Shown here one piece after another: positions 46,127 through 54,947 of a DNA stretch of 64,000 bases; the stretch's first letter is position 1; each line of letters starts with the position of its first letter. A program made the position numbers and the translations under genes. Under the pieces are notes generated by a model. The model searched no databases, was not told the origin of the DNA, and saw nothing but the letters and a program-made list of their open reading frames with translations. The stretch is from Anaeromicropila herbilytica (GTDB lineage Bacteria; Bacillota; Clostridia; Lachnospirales; Lachnospiraceae): assembly GCF_016591975.1 (NCBI RefSeq), contig NZ_AP024169.1:334001-398000 (forward strand), read 5' to 3'.

Positions 46127-47051
46127 TTATGATTTTTTAAATTTCTGTTTGTTATTTATGTTTCTATGCCTCAGTTTAAATATGCAAGATAATTTTGAAA
46201 ACAAGGAATTATTCAGGTAATGTTCAGCAATGACGCTGATTCTGTTATGTCCAAGTGCTTTTGAAGTGATTTTCATCGCTTCTTTGTCATACCAGACGCC
46301 CTTCTTATCCTTTCGGCAATAATAGCGGTCACATTTCGGTATCTGGTCAAGCGGTCTTGCATTCGCAAGATAGATAGCAGTTGCATAATCACCACGGTAG
46401 GCATGAATATCCGCTGCATTATGTAACTTATTCCAGACCTTTTTATCCCCTGCCTTATTCATTATCTGGACTACCAAGCCAATATCCCCTATTACAGGAA
46501 CTTCACGATATTTCCCACCCTTAGAACCAGAGCGGACGATAATATAATATTTCCCATCCTCTTCTTTCAGACAGTTTCCCATCAAAGCGGAAAGTTCTGC
46601 ACGTCTTAATCCCGTGGCACGGCAGAATTCTACCAGTTCCTTATTCTTTTTTTCAGAGAAATGTGCATCCCGTTTCTTGGTTCCGCGACTTCTTTTGATA
46701 TTCGCTCTTAACCGCTCATCCGTTTTTATAAATTCAGCGGTAGAACATCCGAAGATCTTGGCGAGGGAGCTTGCTTCTAACTTCTGTGTACTTGCAGAGA
46801 GAGCTTTCCTGCCTTCCAAGCACTCATCAACATGGCTTCGACACTGTTCTAAGGTTTTACAACGATAATTTTCTTTGCACCAGAGAATGAAATAACAGCC
46901 ATGTTTTAGATAACTGCGGTAGGTTTCCCAGCTATAAATATAATTCGATGTAATTTCTTTTCTCTCATTTTCAGAAAGCTTATCCTGATGTTTGGAACGA
47001 CCAATCGCAAGCTTACTGTCCAAAGATTGATTTTTTGTTCTTGTGTGACAT
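46127..47051 (-). CDS. Second tyrosine recombinase-like protein of unit 2 (possible 5' frameshift)
   Basis: A tyrosine recombinase-type catalytic domain: Arg I in FCRATGLRRAELSAL, HxxR in DIHAYRGDYATAIYL, LGHNRISVIAEHYLNN with Tyr. The N-terminal region (~1-130) is short and basic. The long open frame begins at GTG 47068, without a ribosome-binding site. A well-placed ATG at 47051 with AAAGGA upstream is one frame off and joins it only if the A6 tract (T6 on plus, 47031-47036) is read as A5. So it is either a frameshifted gene, slippage, or a sequencing error. Paired recombinases may confer directionality. Confidence 0.75.
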
Positions 47052-47068
47052 AATGATTCCTTTCTCAC

Positions 47069-47656
47069 TTATTTCGTGTTCAAAATATAATCAATGGGTA
47101 TCTGTTAAAGCTAAGCACAACCCACTCTTATTTATACAATCTTATGGACGATTGTTTTGCCACGAAACACTTTGTGTTTCAGAAAGAAATTTAATAAAGG
47201 GTTCCTTCATTCCCTACCATGCTTCTTTGGCGAAGTCGCATGATGAAATCTCCTTTTGAGATGATAATTAAGTACAAGGATGTTTCCAACATCCTTCAAC
47301 TCATTTTGTTTTGTTAATTTAAATTAACAAAACTCAATTTGTTTGTTTCTCCTTTCGTCTTTGATGCTAAGAATATGATTGAATCACTTATTCGATATAT
47401 GAAAAATGGTATAAAAAATCCCAATAACCGTTTACCCATACATAAATGTGATGTGTAACCTTTATTGGAATTAGTTGTCATTGCCAAAAATGAATGATAT
47501 AATAAATATCATGAGTGAACGTTATATATAAAAATGATTGTTATCAAAGTCGAACTGTAGATTATTCAATGTAATAACCTTGCATTATTGAAACATACTT
47601 TGCAAGGATTCTTTTAACTGTATTTGTTAAACTGTTTTCAGAGAGGAGGAATGCGG
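47069..47656. other. 588-bp control region between recombinases and AraC cargo
   Basis: It holds the conserved minus-strand hairpin, the recombinase-module leader and, near 47580-47615, a CCTTGC/GCAAGG inverted repeat before the cargo. No ORF is credible. Confidence 0.5.
47421..47468 (-). terminator. Conserved minus-strand hairpin, unit 2 copy
   Basis: CCAATAACCGTTTAC... and ...GTAACCTTTATTGG arms; on the minus strand followed by T6. An RBS-like GAAAGGAGAAAC on the minus strand lies ~60 bp further. Related hairpins occur in units 3 and 4, a weak version in unit 5 and a remnant in unit 6. Confidence 0.65.
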
Positions 47657-48526
47657 GTGAACTGGTATGAGCGTATGAATAAAGCTATTGACTACATCGA
47701 GGTTAATCTAGGCGGCCAGATTGACTTTGATAGAATATCCAAGATTATGTGCCAATCAGCTGTTAACTTCCAGCGTACGTTTTCAATTGTGACAGACATT
47801 ACTGTAAATGAGTATATACGAAGACGGCGGATGACTTTAGCAGCATTTGAAATGCAGAACAGTAAAGTTAAAGTTATTGATATTGCCATGAAATACGGCT
47901 ACGAATCCCCAGAATCATTTACTCGTGCTTTCAAAGAAATTCACGGAATATCGCCGATGACAGCACGCAAGGAAGGCATACAGCTTAAATCATATCCCCG
48001 TTTAACTTTTCTACTATCAGTTAAAGGAGATGTAGTTATGGATTACAGAATTGAAAGCAAAGAGGCATTTAAAGTATATGGTATTGAAGGAATATTTACG
48101 TGTGATGATGGAAAAAATTTAATTGAAATACCGAAATTTTGGCAAGAAACAATGAAAAATGGACAATTTGAAAAGCTCTTAAAATCTACCAATGGAACAA
48201 GTGATGTCCATGCAATTTGTCAATACCGTGAAACAGGTGGAAATACTTTTCCGTATATGCTCTTTGCCTACGAGACAAAAGATAGCGAAACGGCTGGTTT
48301 TGTGGAAGTTGAAGTTCCCAGTGCAACGTGGGCAATTTTTAAAACTCGCAATCATACCGAAGAAGAAACATCTGAAGTTATCCAAAGTTTAACAAAGCGT
48401 GTGTACACAGAATGGCTTACAACTGCAAACTATGAAAAAGCAGATGGTTATGAATTAGAGCTGTATTTTAGAACAGATGACGGAAAGTGTTATTGTGAAA
48501 CGTGGATTAGGGTTTTACCAAAATAG
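47657..48526 (+). CDS. AraC-family regulator with GyrI-like effector-binding domain
   Basis: A 289-aa regulator. Two helix-turn-helix motifs are at the N-terminus (~8-105: NLGGQIDFDRISKIMCQSA and KVIDIAMKYGYESPESFTRAF) and a GyrI-like ligand-binding domain (~125-289) ends in CETWIRVLP. This Rob/YdeE-like order is common in Firmicutes. The start is GTG 47657, with GAGGAGG 7 nt upstream; ATG 47651 is too close to it. It is the only cargo of unit 2, so it acts on itself, the host or a ligand directly. Confidence 0.87.
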   Translation: MNWYERMNKAIDYIEVNLGGQIDFDRISKIMCQSAVNFQRTFSIVTDITVNEYIRRRRMTLAAFEMQNSKVKVIDIAMKYGYESPESFTRAFKEIHGISPMTARKEGIQLKSYPRLTFLLSVKGDVVMDYRIESKEAFKVYGIEGIFTCDDGKNLIEIPKFWQETMKNGQFEKLLKSTNGTSDVHAICQYRETGGNTFPYMLFAYETKDSETAGFVEVEVPSATWAIFKTRNHTEEETSEVIQSLTKRVYTEWLTTANYEKADGYELELYFRTDDGKCYCETWIRVLPK

Positions 48527-48599
48527 ATAATAGCCCACATTATAAGCATTACCTTCAGTAAACTTCTTACACATCATTTCACAAATACGTCATAATTTG

Positions 48600-48680
48600 A
48601 ATTGAGTACCTAAATGAGTACGTACAAATTGGATGTGCTGAAAAGTCCCTTTCTATCTGTATTTTTACGAGGGGATAGAA
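48600..48680. repeat. Right arm of unit 2 (shared with unit 5)
   Basis: GAGTACCTAAATGAGTACGT, then GGATGTGCTG and GAGGGGATAGAA up to att3. The same order recurs at 58257-58330 before att6. Confidence 0.72.
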
Positions 48681-48702
48681 TTCGAATCCCGTCTCGCGCT
48701 TA
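48681..48702 (+). repeat. att copy 3
   Basis: TTCGAATCCCGTCTCGCGCT + TA, identical to the tRNA-Gly end. Confidence 0.93.
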
Positions 48703-48712
48703 AGTGAAAAGT

Positions 48713-48750
48713 ATCGCTAATCCTTATAGATCAAGGGTTAGCGATTTTTT
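48713..48750 (+). terminator. tRNA-type terminator at left end of unit 3
   Basis: ATCGCTAATCCTT...AAGGGTTAGCGAT stem with T6. The same sequence type follows att4 and att6 and lies at 61149. Confidence 0.85.
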
Positions 48751-48769
48751 GTTGTTTCAAAATCGTGTG

Positions 48770-48955
48770 TGCAACAACCTTTTACGTACTTGAACCACTA
48801 TAGTGCTTTGTCTATAAAGGCACGATTTTTCGATTTCATTGTAATTATAGATATAGCCTTTCGTTGTATCGGTATCTTCTGACCCATATATACACTTATT
48901 TCCTCTAAAGGTAATGAACCAATGATTGATGTTTCTTTTCTCTGTTACGAGCCAT
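48770..48955 (-). pseudogene. Fossil 5' end of an element gene (MARNREK start), unit 3
   Basis: On the minus strand ATG at 48955 begins MARNREK, the same start as at 55020 in unit 4, but one extra base after codon 7 shifts the frame. The shifted frame stays open ~60 codons to TGA near 48770, with IYGSEDTDTTKGYIY. The full gene is not known to me; a recombinase N-terminus is a guess. Confidence 0.45.
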
Positions 48956-48979
48956 ATTTACCACGTCCTTTGATTACAT

Positions 48980-49033
48980 GTAAGGTCGACATTACACAAA
49001 AAACATTTATACTTAAAGTAAGGTAAACATTAC
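48980..49033 (+). promoter_or_regulatory. Twin operators and promoter of the XRE-deformylase operon
   Basis: Two 16-bp near-palindromes, GTAAGGTCGACATTAC (48980-48995) and GTAAGGTAAACATTAC (49018-49033), are 38 bp apart. Between them lies -10 TATACT (49008-49013), with TCGACA (48986-48991) as -35 at a 16-bp spacing. One operator covers the -35 and the other the start region, a layout for repression by the encoded XRE protein. Confidence 0.72.
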
Positions 49034-49050
49034 AGAAAGGGAATTAATTA

Positions 49051-49296
49051 ATGAAAAATAGAATTAGAGTATTAAGAGAACAAAAAGGATTAACACAGGA
49101 ACAGTTGGGAGAATTAGTGGGAACTTCAAGGCAAGCTATTAATGCAATAGAAACGGAGAAATTTGAACCTTCCATTTGGCTTGCTTATGATATATCAAAT
49201 GTATTTGAATGTTCTATCGAAGAAGTTTTTATATTCGATGAAAGTCCACGAAAGTCAAGAGCTGAAAGCAGCAGGAGGGTTAGCAATGGCTACTAG
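49051..49296 (+). CDS. Small XRE-family HTH regulator
   Basis: An 81-aa protein: IRVLREQKGLTQEQLGELVG and SRQAINAIETEKFEPS form a Cro/C1-type helix-turn-helix (~4-58), with a short tail ending FECSIEEVFIFDE. The YozG/PlcR-N-type small regulators look like this. AGAAAGGGAA precedes the ATG. It overlaps the deformylase gene by 11 bp and two matching operators lie upstream, so it probably represses the pair. Confidence 0.87.
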   Translation: MKNRIRVLREQKGLTQEQLGELVGTSRQAINAIETEKFEPSIWLAYDISNVFECSIEEVFIFDESPRKSRAESSRRVSNGY

Positions 49297-49741
49297 ACAA
49301 TTAAGATATAATGATGATAAAATACTTCGAAAAAGATGTAAAGAAGTACAAATAGTTGATGATAAAATTCGGCAAATACTTGATGATATGATGGACACAT
49401 TACACCAAACAGAGAACGGAGCAGCTTTAGCAGCTAACCAAGTAGGTATATTAAAAAGATTGGTTGTTATAGACTATTGCGAATATTTTTTGAAACTGAT
49501 AAATCCTAAAATTGTAGGATATAGTGGAATTCAAGAGTGCATTGAAGGATGTTTGAGTTTCCCTAACCGTTTTGTAAAAACAATTCGTCCTCAAAAGGTA
49601 ACTGTTCAGGCTCTAAATGAAAATGGAGAAGAATTTTTGATTACTGGAGAAAATGAAATGGCTAAATGCTTTTGTCATGAAATCGAACATTTAGACGGTG
49701 AAATTTTTTTGGATAAAGCTATTGAAGAAATTGAACTTTAA
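49286..49741 (+). CDS. def: Peptide deformylase, island-encoded duplicate
   Basis: Removes the N-formyl group from nascent proteins. Metal-site motifs II (EGCLSFP) and III (HEIEHLDG) are intact. Motif I reads GAALAANQVG instead of GxGLAAxQ, and motif III has Glu where most enzymes have Asp. At 151 aa it is a type I/III-like short enzyme. ATG 49286 with GGAGGG upstream is chosen over a long overlapping frame from 49163. A second deformylase in a mobile unit with its own repressor suggests resistance to a deformylase inhibitor such as actinonin; that is inference. Confidence 0.88.
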   Translation: MATRQLRYNDDKILRKRCKEVQIVDDKIRQILDDMMDTLHQTENGAALAANQVGILKRLVVIDYCEYFLKLINPKIVGYSGIQECIEGCLSFPNRFVKTIRPQKVTVQALNENGEEFLITGENEMAKCFCHEIEHLDGEIFLDKAIEEIEL

Positions 49742-50352
49742 CTAGGACTTTGTAATGCGGTAGCATAGAAAGTTGTAAATTGCGACATTTTTTGCGTAAA
49801 AGTTCCAAAGTTAAAATACATGTTTATTCCAGCATTGTTTCTGTATAATGGATGGTCAATGATCATCCATATTTCTATTCTTTATCTTCGCTAATAAGAT
49901 CACGTACATTTTTAGTTCTGTATTAAATTGTGACAGGATATGAAATATGTAAGCCTAAAGGAATTAAAAATTTTTATCTTTAAGCTATTGTCATTCGATT
50001 TACTCAAACATAAATTTTGTTTTAGTCTGTTTTTCATTTGTTTGTTATTTTTCTAAATTTTGTTTGTTTTGTTTTCTCCCTTCCTGATGAATTTAAATAC
50101 AATATGTCATTTGTTAAATTGAGATATCTGAAAAAATAGACATAATAACCGTTTACTCGAAGAAAGCACGAGTAACCGTTATCATGTCTATAGATAAAGG
50201 TGTACCTCAATTTAAAAAGTGTAGAGAATATGCTTTTCTTGACTGATTATTGTGAACAGTGTAGTATTAGTCTCATAAAGATAAATTGTAAATAATTGAT
50301 ATATTTAATATTGAATGTTAAAAAATATCTCTTATAAGGAGCAAATTACATT
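49742..50352. other. Gene-free remnant of a recombination module, unit 3
   Basis: A 611-bp AT-rich stretch. It holds the minus-strand TTTGTTTGTTTTCTCCC (an RBS-like complement at ~50060-50085) and the conserved hairpin at 50137-50190. No ORF is visible, so the module's genes have been lost. Confidence 0.5.
50137..50190 (-). terminator. Conserved minus-strand hairpin, unit 3 copy
   Basis: Arms TAGACATAATAACCGTTTAC and GTAACCGTTATCATGTCTA with ACTCG/CGAGT inside; ~21-bp stem, 9-nt loop. On the minus strand T6 follows. Very similar to the unit 4 copy. Confidence 0.72.
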
Positions 50353-50599
50353 GTGGAGCAATTTAAAATAGGTGAAATATCTCTAATTACAGGTGTAAAG
50401 GCAAGTACAATTCGCTTTTATTACGAAAGGAACTAAATTAAAACAACATAATGTTCCGTTTGAGCTACACATTTTACCGAAAGGAAGCCATGGAGAACCT
50501 TGGTGTAATGATTTGATATGGTTAAAACCAGCCAGAGAACGAAAGTATAATTATATAGAAATATCAATTGAATGGATAAAGGAATTATTTCAATTATAA
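50353..50599 (+). pseudogene. Junction of a MerR-regulator start and an alpha/beta-hydrolase end
   Basis: GTG 50353 opens 27 codons of a MerR helix-turn-helix (FKIGEISLITGVKASTIRFY) and stops at 50436. Overlapping it in another frame from 50429, the sequence is the C-terminal ~55 residues of an esterase/alpha-beta hydrolase, with the catalytic-His region VPFELHILPKGSHGEP and ISIEWIKELF, stopping at 50599. A deletion has fused the two remnants. Confidence 0.7.
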
Positions 50600-50617
50600 T
50601 AAATGGAGGCTATTAGG

Positions 50618-51559
50618 ATGAATGCTAACAGTATTTTTTCATATCTTGAGAATAATCAGATATTTACAAACAATGTTACATATAAAGCTATAACGATTGG
50701 AGCTGGTGGCGCAAAAGTATATATTATTACTGATGGAGAAAAGAAATATGTTTTAAAACATATTCCAAAGTATCTACATACGGATATAAATATATATAAT
50801 TCTTATGAAAGGGAACTTCACTTTTATGAGTTAAATGAATTATTAAGGCTCCCCTACATTCCCAATACTATATTTCATGAAAACAGTAATGAGCATGGTA
50901 TAATTTTAGTCATGAATTACTATTCACCTATAAACAAAGAATCTTGGAATATAAATTTACAAAAACAAGCGATAGATATATGCGCTAAAATTAATAGTAT
51001 TCCCATTGATAAGATTAACTCATTGGATCTTCAACATCAGAAAATAGAAATTAACAAACAATCAACAGAAAATTCATATAATGATTGGAAATTTGTTCTA
51101 AGCCAGCATAAGGATAAATTTGAAGATAAGGTGTTAGATGAAATATATAAAAATATAGAAATCGTTTGTCCAGTTTTAAATTCCGAACCACATTGCCTCT
51201 GTCATGGCGATTTTCATCCAGAAAATATACTTTATGATGGAGACCAATTGTTTGTATGTGATTGGCAAGGCATCAATATTGGTAAGTCTATAAATGATAT
51301 TTCTTTTTTTATTAGTAGAGGTCTTGGCATGGGGATTGATATGAAAGAAGAACAATTACTCGATTACTACTGCGAAAGAGTGTCACTATACAAAAACAAG
51401 ATTATTAATAAAGAAAAGTTACTGAAAGAAAAATATGCTTCTACAGTATTATGTACATTTTCATTTTGGGCCCAGTACTTAAAAAATAGTTCCTTTGAAC
51501 AAGTAGCTATTCAGTATAATGGAATGGTAGATGCATTTCAAAAACTATATGTTCTATAG
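50618..51559 (+). CDS. Aminoglycoside phosphotransferase (APH)-family kinase
   Basis: A 313-aa small-molecule kinase. The N-lobe has a glycine-rich AGGAKVYIIT strand and a lysine in KYVLKHIP; the catalytic loop is CHGDFHPENILYDG (~195-208) and the metal-binding Asp is in LFVCDWQGIN. The C-terminal helical region resembles choline-kinase-like/APH(3')-relatives. The substrate is unknown; it could be an antibiotic or a host metabolite. ATG 50618 is chosen because GGAGG lies ~9 nt upstream. It is next to a deletion junction in unit 3. Confidence 0.85.
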   Translation: MNANSIFSYLENNQIFTNNVTYKAITIGAGGAKVYIITDGEKKYVLKHIPKYLHTDINIYNSYERELHFYELNELLRLPYIPNTIFHENSNEHGIILVMNYYSPINKESWNINLQKQAIDICAKINSIPIDKINSLDLQHQKIEINKQSTENSYNDWKFVLSQHKDKFEDKVLDEIYKNIEIVCPVLNSEPHCLCHGDFHPENILYDGDQLFVCDWQGINIGKSINDISFFISRGLGMGIDMKEEQLLDYYCERVSLYKNKIINKEKLLKEKYASTVLCTFSFWAQYLKNSSFEQVAIQYNGMVDAFQKLYVL

Positions 51560-51781
51560 TACTAGCACTACTAATTTGTTTATTAAGATATGGGTGGTTC
51601 TAAAATGTAAATAAAGTATATTGAAATATTATTGATGAATTGAATTAATTTTAGGAAGTGTAGGAGATACACATTAATAAAATGAGTACATAGATTATTG
51701 GGAAAATTTACTTGCCTATTTTTATCAATATGATATTATGATTTTGTGACGAAGATTATTTATATTTGGAACGGAGGAAAA

Positions 51782-52261
51782 ATGTTAGAAATCATTGAAA
51801 CAAGACAACAAGATATTGACTTGGTAAACAAATTATGGGCAGACGGGGAGGTTATGAAGTTTGTAGGATTTCCCAATGGGTTACATCAAACACGAGAGAG
51901 TATGGAAAAGTGGTACAAGAGGATAGGCTCATCAAGACCGTTGACTAATCACTTTTGTATTTTTGATAATAACCAATATTGCGGAGAGACGTTCTATAGT
52001 ATTGACAAGTTGCATAACACTGCATCACTAGATATAAAACTATACAAATTTGCACGTGGTAAAGGAATTGCATATCAAGCTCTCTCCTATGCAATAGAGC
52101 AAGCTTTTAATAATGGAGCCGAAACTGTTTGGGTAGACCCGAATCCCTTAAATACAAAGGCAATAGCTTTGTATGAGAAGTTGGGTTTTAAGAAAAATGA
52201 AATGCCTAGTTATTTAGAAGAAGATGAAAGTAACTCAATTTACATGGAATTATCCAGATAG
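51782..52261 (+). CDS. GNAT N-acetyltransferase, RimJ/RimL-like
   Basis: A 159-aa acetyltransferase. The beta-4/alpha-3 acetyl-CoA segment YKFARGKGIAYQALSYAIEQ carries the Q/RxxGxG/A type motif, followed by VWVDPNPLNTKAIALYEKLGFK. ATG 51782 has CGGAGGAAA upstream; the longer frame from 51746 lacks a site. The ~90 bp upstream share leader sequence with unit 1. Substrate unknown; relatives modify aminoglycosides, streptothricin or protein N-termini. Confidence 0.85.
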   Translation: MLEIIETRQQDIDLVNKLWADGEVMKFVGFPNGLHQTRESMEKWYKRIGSSRPLTNHFCIFDNNQYCGETFYSIDKLHNTASLDIKLYKFARGKGIAYQALSYAIEQAFNNGAETVWVDPNPLNTKAIALYEKLGFKKNEMPSYLEEDESNSIYMELSR

Positions 52262-52497
52262 AATACTGATACATAAAGCATAATACGAAAATATTAATAA
52301 ATTTTCCATTTGTTTAGATTGTAAAGATGTTTGAGCCAATACAGAAATTAAATCTTTGTATTGGCTCATTCTTTATTAGAAAAATGTTTGAGGTGGAAAT
52401 ATATACAAAACCTATTAAAATAAAGAGAGTGATAAAATTATGGGAAATATTAATGACTATATCATAGATTATTTATATAATTGATAGGAGGAAAACA

Positions 52498-53085
52498 ATG
52501 AAAATATTAGTTCTTATGGGAAGTCCAAGAAAAAACGGTTATACGGCAACCCTACTGAAACCATTTTTAACTGAGTTAGAGATGAAAGGAGCAGAAGTTA
52601 AGACAATTTTCCTTTATGATAAAAAGATTGCACCATGTTTAGAATGTTGTCAATGCCAAGATAAATTAGGTGAATATGGTTGTTCAATACAAGATGACAT
52701 GTACGATATATCAGACGAAATCTTAAAGGCGGATTGCATTATTTTAGCTAGTCCGATATTTATCTGGTATTGTACTGCTCCAATGAAGGCAATGCTTGAC
52801 CGTATTTATGGACTTCACAAATATTATGGAAAGCAACGTGGGCCAAGTCTGCTGGAAGGAAAAATGTGCGGGATAATTGCTACATGTGGTTATGACCTCG
52901 AATATGGTATAAGTCCTTTTGAAGATGGAATTAAACGATTTTGCGAGCACTTTAAAATTAAGTATATTGGGAAGGCTGCTGTACAGAGAAAAGATAGTGA
53001 TGAATTAGAGAAATTTGAAACGGAAGATTTAAAGAAAACAGCTGTTGATTTTGCTGAGAAGGTAATCAGTTGTTGCACAAAATAA
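52498..53085 (+). CDS. NADPH-dependent FMN reductase / iron-sulfur flavoprotein-like
   Basis: A flavodoxin-fold protein of 195 aa. It starts MKILVLMGSPRKNGYT, the FMN-phosphate loop of the FMN_red family, followed by a cysteine group CLECCQCQ and ILASPIFIWYCTAPMKAMLDR. Similar proteins reduce flavins, quinones or nitro compounds; the cysteines could hold a 4Fe-4S cluster as in ISF proteins. Its ribosome-binding site is AGGAGG. It stands alone in unit 3 and may detoxify electrophiles or nitro drugs. Confidence 0.85.
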   Translation: MKILVLMGSPRKNGYTATLLKPFLTELEMKGAEVKTIFLYDKKIAPCLECCQCQDKLGEYGCSIQDDMYDISDEILKADCIILASPIFIWYCTAPMKAMLDRIYGLHKYYGKQRGPSLLEGKMCGIIATCGYDLEYGISPFEDGIKRFCEHFKIKYIGKAAVQRKDSDELEKFETEDLKKTAVDFAEKVISCCTK

Positions 53086-53146
53086 GCATAATAGGCAAAG
53101 TGATTGCGCCAATTCACATAAGTATTCACTTGAACGGAGGAGTTAT

Positions 53147-53917
53147 ATGATTAAAATAAACGAAGATGACTACATTAAGCTAAGCAAGCTCTGTTCCTGC
53201 AAACAAGACGATATGATGCTGTTATGGTTTCTTGAAGGTAATCCTAGCTGTGCTGCATGGGTAGATAACATCGGGCAACCAGAAGAAGCAATAATTATTG
53301 CAGCAGATTTCTGCTACCTTTTAGGAGAGATCAAACATCCAGACGAAATAAAACAGATACTAGAAACAAATGCTCGCTATAAAATTATAAATTCATGTGG
53401 AGAACAATGGGTTACATATTTGAATGAATATTTATCGGACAAATTACATTCTTCCAAGAGATATTCATTAAAACATGAGCCTGATGTTTTTGACAAGAAC
53501 CATTTAAAACAATTGGTCGAGTATGTTATCCCTGAGTATGATATTAAATTAATGGATGAAGATATATATAAGGAGGTTCTTAATATTGACTGGGCTGCTG
53601 ATGGTTGTTGCTTTTATAGGTCATATAAGGATTTCAAGGAAAAGGGGCTGGGATATGTTGCTTATAAAGATGGACAACTTATCTGCATAGCATCCTCGTA
53701 TAATACATATAAAAGTACTATCGGTGTAACTATAGGAACATTAGAGGAGTATAGAAGAAAAGGTATTGCAGCTGCATGTGCTGCTTCTCTAATCTTAGAA
53801 TGTTTACAGAGAGGCATTTACCCTGAATGGGAAGCAGCAAATTTGGCTTCAGTAGCTTTAGCAGAAAAATTAGGCTATCATTTTGATAAGGAGTATGATA
53901 TTCATTTCCTTAGGTAA
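53147..53917 (+). CDS. GNAT-fold acetyltransferase (PF12746-like)
   Basis: A 256-aa protein. The N-terminal half is helical with WLEGNPSCAAWVDN-type sequence; the C-terminal GNAT domain (~165-256) has YKDGQLICIASSY and the acetyl-CoA loop EEYRRKGIAAACAASLILECL, ending PEWEAANLASVALAEKLGYHF. This resembles the GNAT_acetyltran (PF12746) family. GGAGG precedes the ATG. A truncated gene is fused directly behind it. Confidence 0.82.
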   Translation: MIKINEDDYIKLSKLCSCKQDDMMLLWFLEGNPSCAAWVDNIGQPEEAIIIAADFCYLLGEIKHPDEIKQILETNARYKIINSCGEQWVTYLNEYLSDKLHSSKRYSLKHEPDVFDKNHLKQLVEYVIPEYDIKLMDEDIYKEVLNIDWAADGCCFYRSYKDFKEKGLGYVAYKDGQLICIASSYNTYKSTIGVTIGTLEEYRRKGIAAACAASLILECLQRGIYPEWEAANLASVALAEKLGYHFDKEYDIHFLR

Positions 53918-54732
53918 GTTGTGAGGACTTCCTTTCTGTTCTGTCCAGCTATCAAAATGAGGATGGTGGTTTTGGATACAACATTGAGTGTAATAATTGG
54001 AACCCTAATTCTTCTCCCTATACGGTATGCATAGCATTAGATTATTTGGACACGACAGGCGATTATGTTAGTTGTACAAAAGATACGATTATAATGGGTA
54101 TAATCAAATACCTTGCTTCCGGTATATACTTGTTGGAAAATGGCTGGGTAGGAATGCAAGGAATCCCCAGCAACAATGATTTCGCACATATGCCATGGTT
54201 TCATTTCGACCCAAAGAAACCCGCAGAAGCTGATATTGGAGTAACCAAGCGTCTTTCAGACTTTATACTCAAATATGCAGACGAAAGCAGTGATATCTAC
54301 CACAAGGCAGTGGTTTTAAAAGACAAGTATAAGTTGAGTGAGCAAGTTTTACTTAATGGCTTCCCGGATTATGACCCTGTATCTTTGGAAATGAAATCGT
54401 TTGACCCTGCAACATGGCCCGCTTGGTTGCCGTTGCCTGTGTACTTTGTTGGTTCGCCAAATAGCAAACATTATCCAGAACTTAAACATGTCGTGGATAT
54501 AAATCTAGATTCGATTATTAATACACTGCAAAATACAAATGAGATTCAATTAGCATCTGAGGAAGAATTAAACGCATTTGAACAAAACAACCCGCACCCA
54601 GATGGCAAACGATGGTGTGTCGCTGAGCAAGCAATCGGAAATTACTATTGGGGTACTCATAATATAACATCCAATTTGGATATATTGAAGAAGTTTGATA
54701 GATTGGATTTTCATCTACCTATTCATGCATAA
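53914..54732 (+). pseudogene. 5'-truncated alpha/alpha-toroid (prenyltransferase/squalene-cyclase-like) protein
   Basis: The open frame continues upstream of its first ATG (54046) to base 53914, overlapping the acetyltransferase stop. The upstream part encodes SSYQNEDGGFGYNIE, a QDGGFG-type repeat of alpha/alpha-toroid proteins, without a start codon or ribosome-binding site. Downstream it has ~229 residues ending RWCVAEQAIGNYYWGTHNI. So it is probably a gene whose 5' end was deleted. The original function is not known. Confidence 0.65.
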
Positions 54733-54807
54733 TGCATAATACATAATACGAAGCTTGCGAAATTCAATTTGTTGATTTGAATAAGAGTCTTTTAGCTCTT
54801 ATTAAAA

Positions 54808-54874
54808 AATATGTGCACATAAATCATAAGTGGATGGAACCTCTTTCTTTTCAGTATTTGTAGGATATGATTAT
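54808..54874. repeat. Right arm of unit 3
   Basis: ATATGTGCAC, GTGGATGGAACC, CTTTCTTTTCA, TATTTGTAGGA in the same order as at 44641-44716 of unit 1. Only one of the two GTGCAC repeats is kept. Confidence 0.75.
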
Positions 54875-54898
54875 GGTTCGAATCCCGTCTCGCGCTTA
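54875..54898 (+). repeat. att copy 4
   Basis: 24-bp identical copy of the tRNA-Gly 3' end. Confidence 0.93.
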
Positions 54899-54908
54899 AA
54901 TGAAAACT

Positions 54909-54947
54909 ATCGCTAATCCTTATGAATCAAGGGATCAGCGATTTTTT
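54909..54947 (+). terminator. tRNA-type terminator at left end of unit 4
   Basis: TCGCTAATCCTT...AAGGGATCAGCGA stem with T6. Confidence 0.82.

Larger units (their letters stand above)
44741..48702. mobile_element. Island unit 2: two tyrosine recombinases + AraC cargo
   Basis: Between att2 and att3. Two recombinase genes on the minus strand occupy the left half and one AraC-type regulator the right. Repeats of the type GAGTACC-ATGAGTACGT are found at both ends (~44800 and ~48605), different from unit 1's, so it has its own integrase specificity for the arms while using the same core. Confidence 0.82.
48703..54898. mobile_element. Island unit 3: integrase-less multi-gene cargo unit
   Basis: Between att3 and att4, with no recombinase or relaxase gene but fossil pieces of such modules at 48800-48955 and 50046-50190. 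Cargo: XRE+peptide deformylase, a MerR/esterase junction, a kinase, two acetyltransferases, a flavin reductase and a truncated toroid protein. The right end matches that of unit 1. It may be several fused ancestral cassettes. Confidence 0.75.

Noticed and set aside
49163..49285. N-terminal extension of the peptide deformylase
   Set aside because: It lies entirely within the XRE gene in another frame; ATG 49286 has GGAGGG and gives a normal enzyme.
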